28,127 nt of DNA from positions 1 to 28,127 of IMG/VR virus record IMGVR_UViG_3300031963_000739; one strand, given 5' to 3'. A program made the translations under genes and the position numbers. Below are positions 9,535 to 17,474 of the stretch, piece by piece (within the stretch, counting starts at the first letter, position 1; the number at the start of each line of letters is the position of its first letter). The notes under the pieces were generated by a model. That model did no database searches. It saw only the letters and a list, made by a program, of their open reading frames with translations, and was not told the DNA's origin. This DNA comes from a virus.

Positions 9535-12500
9535 ATGCCTTGTAGAATTAAGATAAAACAGTTTGCTGAAAAATTAGTAGAAGATCTTGCTAAAGATGGT
9601 CTTGGTAAAAGAATTGATATTGCTAAGAGATATGCTCAAAAAGTAAATGAAGATTTAACAGATTATATAAACCAATATAGACCTGCTAATGATAAAATTG
9701 AACAACTTAAAGTATTAGATTATCAAATACAAGGTGACTTTTTAAATCCTGTAATTACAATACCCAAACAGTTAATTGATCATTATTATGAATTAGAGGT
9801 TCAAAAAGAACTACAAGAATATAAAAAAGCTGAAAATCAAGCTAGATTAGTTCAGAAAGAAGATGCAAGAAGACTTGGTATTACAGATAAAGAATATACA
9901 GATAATTATCTTTTTGATGAAGTTGCAAATGAATTAAATTTTGATAGAGCACTTGAAGCTCAAAGAGATTTAGAAATTGCAGAAAAACTTGGTGAAAAAT
10001 TTAGAGAAGCTTTTAATATAAACTATTATATTATTACTCCAGATGAAGCTGCTATACTATTACAAAATAGTCCTACTCCTTTTAAATCAAATGTATCTGC
10101 ATTTTTTTATGGAAACAATGTTTATTTTGTAAAAGGTAGATTTAATTCATCTAATGTAATTCATGAGTTTGCCCATCCTTTAATTAAAGGTATAGCATAT
10201 CAAAATAAAAAACTTTTTGATAATCTATATGCTCAATTAGATTTATCTGACACAGGTAGATTAGCAAAGCAAAGAGTTCGTGATAATTATCCTGAATTAG
10301 AAGAAGGCTCTGAAAGATTTAAAGAAGAATCTTTAGTAACTGCTATGGAAATAGATGCAGAAAATAAACTTAATAACATAAAGTCTGATGATACTTTATT
10401 TAAACAGTTTATGGACAAATTAATCTATGCATTAAAGCAGGTTATTAAAAAACTAATGGGTCGAGAAATAAGACTATCTAATCTTGATTCTACTACATCA
10501 TTAAATGAGCTTGTTGATATGATGATTAATAAGGATTTTGTTATTACAGATTTGCAATATCAAAAGTCTTTATTTGCTGAAATGAAAAAAGAAACAGATG
10601 ATTTTATAAAAGCTCTTGAAAAAACAAATGCTAAAGATTTTATCCAAATAATTGATGATACTCACAGCTTTATGAAGTATCAATTAAATCTTTTAAGAAA
10701 CTCTCCTAAAAGATTAAGAGAAGAATTGCAAGAAGAAGGTGGGTTAAATGTTATTAAAAACATAAGAGACTATCTGGAACCTTTTAAAACTACAGGTTTA
10801 AATTTAACTGAAGATGATCTTAATAATATTGTCACAGCATTAGAACAAAGAGAAGGAGATTTTAGAACAAGATCTTTAGCTTTTATAAATAGTGTTAATG
10901 AAATAGATGTGTTTACAAGAAAAGTAAATGAGGTCTTAAATAATTTAAAAGAAAATAATAAACATCTAACTGTTGACGGAATTGCTAAAGTTAAATACTT
11001 TAAAAATTTACTTAAAGGAGAACAAGACTTTATTAGAAATACTATAAAGTTATTAAAGTTAGATAGTACAAATCCTTTAATTGCTAAACTATCCAGTATT
11101 AATACTCAATTAGAAAATACTATTGATCTTACTGATGAATTGACATTAGAGTTTGCTAAAGAATTTTTTATTGATAATACAGAATTAATGGCTGAAAATA
11201 TTGTTGCTGATTTTAAATCAGGAGCTCTTCAGATATTAAATAAAGAAGCTTTTTCAGAACAAGATATACAAGAGTTTTTTGAAGATATTTTTGATAAAAT
11301 AGATAATCAAAGACTAAAAAATATTACCGCGAATCAATTAAAACTTCCTAGAATACCTAAAGGAATTAAAACTTTAATGGATAGAATTCAAACTTATACC
11401 GTTAAAAGAATAACAGCTGATACTATAAGTGATTACATAGAAGGTAAAACAGAAGATCTAGGTTTACTTACAGCAATGTTTACTCCTACTGGTAATATGG
11501 ATGATCTTCTTGGCTCCGTATTTAGATATGTAAGACAAAAGTTATCTCAAACAGAGAGTGAAAGTTACAATCAGCTTAATAAAATGGCTGATCAATTAAA
11601 TCCTTTGTTTATTGCAGCAGGTGTTGATCCTACTAATACTACTGAAATGAAAAACTTTTTTCTTACAGTAGATAAAGTTCCAGATATTAACCCAGAAACA
11701 AATGAAGTTTCTGAATATGAGATTTATACCTTTATAGATAAGTTTAAAAATTGGAGATATGATCTTGCAGTATTAGAAAATAATCTTGTTATTGCTAGAA
11801 AGAAAGGTAATAAGGATGATATTAAAACTGCAATATCAGCATTGGCTGAGTTTAATGAAAAGTACATGCATAGACCTTACAAACAAGTTGTTTATGATGT
11901 AAGAAAAATATGGAATACAGATAATGAAGTATATGATCCATCAACAAAACAAACAATTACTGTATCTGCTAGTGTATCTTTGGATGCTTATATAGAAAGA
12001 CAAAAGGCACTGGAAAAATTAAGTGTTATTAATAATAACTCTGCCTGGACTGAATTAGATGATGTATTAGATTTTACACCATCTAAAGAAGCACAGATTG
12101 AGTATGATGCTTTGTATACTTTAACTTTACCAAATGGTCAATATAAATCGGGTGAAGAACTTCAAAAAGTTTTAGTAAGAAGAAAATACAGACAAGAATC
12201 TTCTAGATTTTATAAGTTTGAAACCGATCTTAATAAATATCAAAATGACTTAGATCATTTTGCTAAAGTTATTTTGCCTGCAGAAGGAGTAACATTAGAT
12301 GAAAATCCAGAAGAATTTAAAAGAAGAATAGATCAGTTTATTGCTAAAACTACACGTATATCTTATTCTGCAAAATATTTTGAAGATAAAACTAATATTC
12401 TAAATAGAATAAAAGAATTACAGGTAAGAAGTAAAAATAATCCTACTGTAAAGAAACTTAATGAACTCTATGAAGAAAGATTTAGAATTGTAAATAATGT

Positions 12501-15453
12501 TACAGATAAAGATGGTCAACCAAATGGTTTAAATTTACGAGAAGGTTCTGCTCAAAGACTTCTAGAAATAGAAGAAGAAATAATTCAATTGCAAGGAACC
12601 TTTGATAAAAAATCAGGATTAACTCCAAAAGAGTCTAAAAGACTTTTTTATTTAGAGAATTATGTATTTAAAAAAAATAGTAAAATTATACCTACTCAAA
12701 AAGACATTGATGATTTTACTAATTTAACAAATAAAAAGAATGAACTTGGTATGTCTACATTAGAAGCATCTGAGTTAAGAAAGAAATATTCTGAATTAAA
12801 TGAGTTAAGAGATATCATACCTACAGACTATTATATTACTGCTTTAAATAAAGCACTTGAAGGTACTGATATTGAACCACTTACATCAGAGACAGTTGAA
12901 GATTTTGTACGTAATAAATTAGCTATATCTGAAGCATTTGAAAAAAGTCAAGTATTTAAAGATTGGTTTTTAAGTAATCACATTGTAAGAGATGTTTGGA
13001 ATCAAGAATTAAATAATGGTGAAGGAGGATATGATACAGGATATGCACGACTAAAAGTTTGGAGTGTAGAAAGACCTAATGATGATTCTTACTATAAGAA
13101 AACTAAAATCATCAGCCCTATAACAGGAAAAGAAATTACTGTAGATGGAGCTCCAATTGCTAAATATACAAGATCATTTATTAAAGATGAGTATAGAACT
13201 ATACCTGTAGGTAAATCAGATGATTATGTAGGCACTGTTATAGATAATAGAGGTAACTATTTACCAAGAGAAGATGCTACAGATACTAAGTATCTTAACA
13301 AAGACTATTATGATATGAAGGCTTCAAATAGTCCTAAGTTTAAACTTCTTGAAAAACTAAAACAAAACTATCTTGATGTTCAAAAAGAATCTCCTTATTC
13401 ATCAAGACTTTATTTAGATTTAGCAAGATTTAGACAAAGAACAACTTTAGAATATATAAGATCTGGTCAAGGAAAACAAGAAGCAAAAGATAAACTAACT
13501 GCCGCTAAAACAGGTTTAGAGTATATTAAATCTATATTTCAACAAAAAGCAGATGATGCAGAAACATATGGGTTTAATTTAGAAGAGCATATGATGTATG
13601 TACCTACTGATTTACAAGGTAATGCATTATCTAAAGTTCCTGTAAGAGGAACATACAAACTTGATATAAAAGAAACTTCTACAGATGTTTTAAGAGCAAT
13701 GTGGGATTACATGTATTCTCTTAATGAACAAAAGACTCTAATAAAAGAAGAACCTGTAATGAATGCAATATTAGATGTGTTATCTGATGATACAAATGCT
13801 ATTAAAAGATTAGATCAAGCAAGTAGTTCTTTATTAAAAGCAACAAATAAAATTAAAAATTTAGCTAAAAATACAGACACAGATAGAAGAGTTACTGCAT
13901 TACTAGATTTTATAAATAGAACTTTTTACGGTAAAAGAGTTAGTGACTTCCAAGCTGATAATCCTTGGATTACTAAACTAACTTCTAAGTTAATGGGTTT
14001 CAGTAGTTTTGCTTTCTATTCATTAAATCCTGTATCATCAATTAAAAACCGTGGTGGTATGCAGTTCAATAAACTTATTGAAGTTGCTGGTGGTAAAAAC
14101 ATAAATGTAAAAACCATGGCACAAGGTAAGTTTAGAGCAGCAAAAGCTACATGGGAACTTGGTACTAAAGGTTATTATGCAAAAGGTGCTAAACCTTTGG
14201 ACACACAAATTATAGATAGTTTAGATTTAGTACCCGGTAAAGCAAGAACAGAATTTGGTAGAGCTTCTACAAGATCATTTGTAACAGATTTTTTTGATAG
14301 AAACTGGTTATATTCTGATAGAAAACTAATGGAAGTTAATGCTTCATTAGAATTAGGATTTGGTATGATGTATCATCAAATGGTTGATCAAATACAATCT
14401 GGTGGTTCAGTAACTCAAATTCCTTATTCTGAAGCATTTGAACTTGATCAAAATAATATTTTAAAATTAAAAGAAGGTATTAATCCTGAATGGGGTCCAA
14501 ATGCTGTAGATCATACTGTAACTACAGGAGATACTTTAGAAAGTATAGCCAAAAAATATCATATGTCTGTAGAAGAGTTAATGGCTAAAAATAAAATTAA
14601 AAAAGAAAGAGCTCTTTCAGAAGGTGAACAATTAATAATTGGTAGAAGTAAAAGATTTAATGATTTTAAGTTTAAAGTCTACGATGCTAATGTGAGATTA
14701 AATGGTTTAACTAATCAATTAGATTCACCTTTAGCTGAAAAGAACTTACTATATAATACTTTCTTCTTCTCTAGAAGATTTATCACAGGTTTGTTTTTAA
14801 ATAGATTTCAGTTTGATACCTCAAAAAATAACTTAGGGGGTGATGTATATAATTGGAATACTAATGAACTTACTAGAGGATTTTATATTGATGCTTTAAG
14901 TGCTATTAAAAAGATGTTGAAAGATGCTGATTATCTAAGACATTATATGACACCTAGAGAAAAAGCAGCATTAAAAAAGATGTTAGTTGAAACAGCTTAT
15001 ATCATAACACTTATGCTCTTAGCTGCTATTGTATTTGGATATGATGATGATGATCCAGATAGATTTAAAAAGATGAAACAAAGAGAGAAAGATTATGGTT
15101 TACAAGGTTGGGTAGCTAACCATGCTCTATATCAGGTACTAATGATACAAAAAGAAAACCAACTATTTAACCCTATTTTTGGAGCTCAGGATTGGTTAGA
15201 CTTTACAAAGTCTAGTACTATAGTTGTTCAACCTACTATAGGTAGTTTACTTAAAATAACAAAAGATTTGTTTTATTTAGTAACAGGTGATGAATCAGCA
15301 TACTATGCTCAAGATGTAGGTCCTTATGATTGGCAAGAAAAAGAATCTGCAAAAGTTCTGAATCATTTCCTATCTTCATTAGGATTTACAGGTAAAAACT
15401 ATTCACCTATTTGGGCAATTAAAAAGAAAGAACAATTTGAAAATTTAAGATAA
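9535..15453 (+). CDS. Giant virion-type protein with zincin, LysM domain and membrane segment
   Basis: A 1972-residue protein that probably accompanies the vRNAP in the virion. The N-terminal part has H210-E-F-A-H214 after a strand and a helix carrying E264/E265 that could complete a zinc site, so it is a zincin-like metallopeptidase. The middle (about 330-1350) is long, charged and mostly helical with coiled-coil character and no recognisable enzyme motif. A LysM domain starts at H1660 (T-V-T-T-G-D-T-L-E-S-I-A, then L-I-I-G), which would bind peptidoglycan. A hydrophobic segment at about 1819-1838 (A-Y-I-I-T-L-M-L-L-A-A-I-V-F-G) looks membrane-spanning and is followed by an acidic D-D-D-D run. 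LysM plus a membrane segment fits a protein ejected through the cell envelope. The ATG is 32 bases after the vRNAP stop and is preceded by an A-rich AAAGAAG. The next gene starts one base after its TAA. Confidence 0.85.
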   Translation: MPCRIKIKQFAEKLVEDLAKDGLGKRIDIAKRYAQKVNEDLTDYINQYRPANDKIEQLKVLDYQIQGDFLNPVITIPKQLIDHYYELEVQKELQEYKKAENQARLVQKEDARRLGITDKEYTDNYLFDEVANELNFDRALEAQRDLEIAEKLGEKFREAFNINYYIITPDEAAILLQNSPTPFKSNVSAFFYGNNVYFVKGRFNSSNVIHEFAHPLIKGIAYQNKKLFDNLYAQLDLSDTGRLAKQRVRDNYPELEEGSERFKEESLVTAMEIDAENKLNNIKSDDTLFKQFMDKLIYALKQVIKKLMGREIRLSNLDSTTSLNELVDMMINKDFVITDLQYQKSLFAEMKKETDDFIKALEKTNAKDFIQIIDDTHSFMKYQLNLLRNSPKRLREELQEEGGLNVIKNIRDYLEPFKTTGLNLTEDDLNNIVTALEQREGDFRTRSLAFINSVNEIDVFTRKVNEVLNNLKENNKHLTVDGIAKVKYFKNLLKGEQDFIRNTIKLLKLDSTNPLIAKLSSINTQLENTIDLTDELTLEFAKEFFIDNTELMAENIVADFKSGALQILNKEAFSEQDIQEFFEDIFDKIDNQRLKNITANQLKLPRIPKGIKTLMDRIQTYTVKRITADTISDYIEGKTEDLGLLTAMFTPTGNMDDLLGSVFRYVRQKLSQTESESYNQLNKMADQLNPLFIAAGVDPTNTTEMKNFFLTVDKVPDINPETNEVSEYEIYTFIDKFKNWRYDLAVLENNLVIARKKGNKDDIKTAISALAEFNEKYMHRPYKQVVYDVRKIWNTDNEVYDPSTKQTITVSASVSLDAYIERQKALEKLSVINNNSAWTELDDVLDFTPSKEAQIEYDALYTLTLPNGQYKSGEELQKVLVRRKYRQESSRFYKFETDLNKYQNDLDHFAKVILPAEGVTLDENPEEFKRRIDQFIAKTTRISYSAKYFEDKTNILNRIKELQVRSKNNPTVKKLNELYEERFRIVNNVTDKDGQPNGLNLREGSAQRLLEIEEEIIQLQGTFDKKSGLTPKESKRLFYLENYVFKKNSKIIPTQKDIDDFTNLTNKKNELGMSTLEASELRKKYSELNELRDIIPTDYYITALNKALEGTDIEPLTSETVEDFVRNKLAISEAFEKSQVFKDWFLSNHIVRDVWNQELNNGEGGYDTGYARLKVWSVERPNDDSYYKKTKIISPITGKEITVDGAPIAKYTRSFIKDEYRTIPVGKSDDYVGTVIDNRGNYLPREDATDTKYLNKDYYDMKASNSPKFKLLEKLKQNYLDVQKESPYSSRLYLDLARFRQRTTLEYIRSGQGKQEAKDKLTAAKTGLEYIKSIFQQKADDAETYGFNLEEHMMYVPTDLQGNALSKVPVRGTYKLDIKETSTDVLRAMWDYMYSLNEQKTLIKEEPVMNAILDVLSDDTNAIKRLDQASSSLLKATNKIKNLAKNTDTDRRVTALLDFINRTFYGKRVSDFQADNPWITKLTSKLMGFSSFAFYSLNPVSSIKNRGGMQFNKLIEVAGGKNINVKTMAQGKFRAAKATWELGTKGYYAKGAKPLDTQIIDSLDLVPGKARTEFGRASTRSFVTDFFDRNWLYSDRKLMEVNASLELGFGMMYHQMVDQIQSGGSVTQIPYSEAFELDQNNILKLKEGINPEWGPNAVDHTVTTGDTLESIAKKYHMSVEELMAKNKIKKERALSEGEQLIIGRSKRFNDFKFKVYDANVRLNGLTNQLDSPLAEKNLLYNTFFFSRRFITGLFLNRFQFDTSKNNLGGDVYNWNTNELTRGFYIDALSAIKKMLKDADYLRHYMTPREKAALKKMLVETAYIITLMLLAAIVFGYDDDDPDRFKKMKQREKDYGLQGWVANHALYQVLMIQKENQLFNPIFGAQDWLDFTKSSTIVVQPTIGSLLKITKDLFYLVTGDESAYYAQDVGPYDWQEKESAKVLNHFLSSLGFTGKNYSPIWAIKKKEQFENLR

Positions 15454-15454
15454 A

Positions 15455-15595
15455 ATGGCAAAAACTAATACATCAACAGTCAAAGCTTATAAAAGCAACA
15501 AAGTATCACGTCCTGGTGTACATGCAAAATCTAAGACTTCTAAACTTAAAAAGTCTAAGAACTACAAAAAAGCATACAGAGCACAAGGTAGGTAA
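15455..15595 (+). CDS. Small basic protein (46 aa), end of the plus-strand arm
   Basis: Encodes 46 residues beginning M-A-K-T-N-T-S-T-V-K and ending K-A-Y-R-A-Q-G-R. It is very rich in Lys, Ser, Thr and Arg and has no acidic residues. The ATG lies one base after the stop of the preceding giant gene, so it is surely co-transcribed, and it ends directly before the convergent terminator. Composition suggests nucleic-acid binding or a packaged basic peptide. From memory, similar short K/S/T-rich proteins occur in other Bacteroidota phages next to virion genes, but no function is known to me. The close coupling and coherent composition support it as real despite its size. Confidence 0.75.
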   Translation: MAKTNTSTVKAYKSNKVSRPGVHAKSKTSKLKKSKNYKKAYRAQGR

Positions 15596-15596
15596 G

Positions 15597-15625
15597 AAAA
15601 AAAAAGGGGAACCCGAAGGCTCCCC
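15597..15625. terminator. Convergent intrinsic terminator with UUCG tetraloop (strongest on minus strand)
   Basis: An 8-pair hairpin at 15606-15625 lies between the two converging arms. Read on the minus strand it is GGGGAGCC-TTCG-GGTTCCCC, with one G-U pair and a stable C(UUCG)G loop, followed by nine U (A-run at 15597-15605). On the plus strand the same hairpin has one A/C mismatch and is followed only by a short A/T-rich tract. It should end the minus-strand arm efficiently and the plus-strand arm more weakly. Confidence 0.9.
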
Positions 15626-15630
15626 TAAAA

Positions 15631-15813
15631 TTATTCATCTTCTTCACAACAGTCACATTTCTCTGACTCTTGTTCTCCATACTGATTATAGAACCAATCT
15701 GCAGCATCTGCTTTAGATTGTTTTTCATAACAACCACAATACATACTATTAGCACCTGCTAAGTATGCTTCAATCATTGCTTTCTTGAATGCTACTGGAT
15801 GCATCTTTCTCAA
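15631..15813 (-). CDS. Small Cys-rich acidic-tailed protein (60 aa), unknown function
   Basis: Last gene of the minus arm. The N-terminal half (A-F-K-K-A-M-I-E-A-Y-L-A-G-A-N) is an amphipathic helix. A short D-A-A-D-W-F-Y-N-Q-Y-G segment follows, and the protein ends C-D-C-C-E-E-D-E. Counting C26 and C28, the five cysteines could bind a metal, but the spacing matches no family I know. The start at 15813 overlaps the upstream pyrophosphohydrolase gene by 44 bases. An in-frame ATG at 15804 would also keep the full helix. The TAA stop lies five bases before the convergent hairpin. Small proteins of the A-Y-L-A-G type are common in phages without known function. Confidence 0.65.
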   Translation of the reverse strand: MRKMHPVAFKKAMIEAYLAGANSMYCGCYEKQSKADAADWFYNQYGEQESEKCDCCEEDE

Positions 15814-16192
15814 CTTTAATAAACTTACTTAACTCTGGTCTAAAATATCCAGGTCCTTTTAATATTTTCCCGTCAGCTCTAAGTACAGGTTTACCATCCT
15901 CACCTAACTTACTCATATTACTAGCTTGTATTTCATCAAATATTTCTTCTATAATATGTTGCATGCCATGTTTTAATATAGTACCGCATAAAATATACAA
16001 CTGATCACCTAGAGCATCAGCTATTTCTACTAATGAATTCTTAGCACATGCTTCAAGATATTCATCATTTTCTTCTCTCATTAATGAATGTCTAAGATTA
16101 TACTCATACTCACTTAATGGTCTCGGCCATCTACCATTTTCTTGTCCAAATGCTTTATGGAATTTTTCTACTGCTTCAAGTTGTTTTTTCAT
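15770..16192 (-). CDS. MazG-like nucleotide pyrophosphohydrolase
   Basis: Predicted all-alpha NTP pyrophosphohydrolase of 140 residues that would hydrolyse a (d)NTP to the monophosphate and pyrophosphate in the cytoplasm. The metal-binding pattern is visible: E40-E41-N-D-E44 on one helix and E56-I-A-D59-A-L-G-D63 on the next, then F-D-E-I-Q-A-S-N92-M-S-K and a K-G-P-G-Y-F-R-P loop. The length fits phage and PRA-PH-like members of the MazG superfamily, though the natural substrate cannot be read from sequence. Phage members are proposed to adjust nucleotide pools or lower host alarmone signals. The gene lies downstream of a terminator-like hairpin, so it needs read-through or its own promoter. 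Its 3' end overlaps the next gene. Confidence 0.85.
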   Translation of the reverse strand: MKKQLEAVEKFHKAFGQENGRWPRPLSEYEYNLRHSLMREENDEYLEACAKNSLVEIADALGDQLYILCGTILKHGMQHIIEEIFDEIQASNMSKLGEDGKPVLRADGKILKGPGYFRPELSKFIKVEKDASSSIQESND

Positions 16193-16203
16193 ACTGCTAA
16201 TTT

Positions 16204-16236
16204 AAAAAAAAAGAGGATAGTATTACCTATCCTCTT
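16204..16236 (-). terminator. Intrinsic terminator after the DUF932-like gene
   Basis: A perfect 10-pair stem (16211-16220 with 16227-16236, AAGAGGATAG/CTATCCTCTT) has a six-base loop. On the minus strand it is followed by a U run from the A-tract at 16204-16210. It lies between the stop of the DUF932-like gene and the start of the MazG-like gene. The rest of the 78-base spacer is plain A/T-rich sequence. Confidence 0.85.
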
Positions 16237-16270
16237 CTCTATTAACCTACTTTTAAAATCAAAAGTATAA

Positions 16271-17473
16271 TCAGAAAAAGTCTGGAGCTTCTTCTTCTCC
16301 ATTGTCATCAGAAAAATCTAAATCAAAATTATCTTCTAGTGCAAAAACATCTTCTTCTGTTTCTTCAGCTATAGGTTCAGTAGGTTCTAATAGATTACTT
16401 GGACTATTTTCTATCCATACAGTCTCAGCTTCAGCTTCAAACTTTTCAGATATCTCATTAATTACTTTTTCAGTAAATGACTCCTCTATTATAGGAACTT
16501 CAAATGTATTACCAATAGGATCAGTATATTCAAGTATCTCTTCTGTAGAAAATTGTTCGTAATCTTCCGGTGTTGGTTCTAAAGATATAACTTCTTCAGC
16601 TTCAACTTCTTCTTGTACCACTTGATTATCAGATAGTTCTGCTTCAGCAATCTGATCAAGAATATTAGTCTGTCTTGGATCTGCATATAAAGGATCTACT
16701 ATTTGAGTTTCTTCTTCAACTGGTTCATTAACTATAGCAACTGGTTGACTAACTGGTTGACTAAAGTCACAAATTGTCCCTATAAAATAATGCAAGATTC
16801 TTTGGTCTTCCATCCAAGTCTTAGGATGTGATGACTGTAATGCATTAGTTACATAGTTATAGAATGCCCACAAACTATCTGTATTAGTAAATACATGATA
16901 AGGTTTCTTCATTTGATCTCTTACAGCACTAGCTTGTTCAGTAGTAAGAATCTCATACTCAGCAAATAATACTCCTAGTAATTGAGATTGTTTTCTTTTA
17001 TTCAAGTTTACTACTTCCATAGCAGCTTTATCAGAACATAATTGAGTATAATACATATATGCATTAGTGATATAATCATCAATAGTAGCTTTTGTTTCTG
17101 TATCTGCAGAACCAGTATGTTTTCTAACCCAGCTACCAACTTCTCCAGAAATCATAACACCACCTGTTTTATTTATATAAGCACCAACTACACATTTAAA
17201 CTTTACTTGTTTATTATAACTGTTTGTCCAAGCAAACATCATTGACAACTCAGGGTCATTATTAAAATTTAATTTATAAATTCCTTGAGCAATTTGTCCA
17301 TCAGCAGTACATCTGTACTCCTCATCTACAATACCAAACCCTGCAGCAGCAAGGGATTGGTAAGCATAATCAATAACAAACTGGTGACTTATAACAGTAT
17401 AAGTAGCAGCATGATTTGGTAAAGGCACACTAACTAAATGTGCCTTTGTTGTGTTTTGTATTTTCTTTGGCAT
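16271..17473 (-). CDS. DUF932-like phage protein with long acidic C-terminal tail
   Basis: A 400-residue protein in two parts. Residues about 1-240 resemble the DUF932 phage/plasmid family: a central F-A-W-T-N-S-Y-N-K-Q-V-K-F-K-C strand pair, a V-G-A-Y-I-N stretch with M-I-S-G-E, and a long helix rich in Lys and Gln. Residues about 245-400 are strongly acidic and low-complexity (many E and D, P/T-rich), ending E-E-E-A-P-D-F-F. DUF932 proteins are common in phages and plasmids; their function is not established. The gene starts one base after the DNA polymerase stop on the same strand, so the two are almost certainly co-expressed, suggesting a role near the replication fork or a DNA-mimic-like tail. 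A terminator follows. The family call is by resemblance. Confidence 0.65.
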   Translation of the reverse strand: MPKKIQNTTKAHLVSVPLPNHAATYTVISHQFVIDYAYQSLAAAGFGIVDEEYRCTADGQIAQGIYKLNFNNDPELSMMFAWTNSYNKQVKFKCVVGAYINKTGGVMISGEVGSWVRKHTGSADTETKATIDDYITNAYMYYTQLCSDKAAMEVVNLNKRKQSQLLGVLFAEYEILTTEQASAVRDQMKKPYHVFTNTDSLWAFYNYVTNALQSSHPKTWMEDQRILHYFIGTICDFSQPVSQPVAIVNEPVEEETQIVDPLYADPRQTNILDQIAEAELSDNQVVQEEVEAEEVISLEPTPEDYEQFSTEEILEYTDPIGNTFEVPIIEESFTEKVINEISEKFEAEAETVWIENSPSNLLEPTEPIAEETEEDVFALEDNFDLDFSDDNGEEEAPDFF

Positions 17474-17474
17474 T

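Noticed and set aside
15516-15755. Overlapping open frames on both strands at the convergent junction (other than the 46- and 60-residue genes)
   Set aside because: They run through the terminator hairpin and conflict with the 46-residue and 60-residue genes, which have better composition and spacing.
15596-16270. tRNA, riboswitch or other RNA gene in the spacers between blocks
   Set aside because: The spacers (35 and 78 bases) are filled by terminator hairpins and A/T-rich leaders; no cloverleaf or conserved RNA core is visible.
16302-16562. Ser-rich plus-strand open frame opposite the DUF932-like gene
   Set aside because: It is the antisense of the acidic Glu/Asp tail, whose codons read as Ser on the other strand; no coding character of its own.
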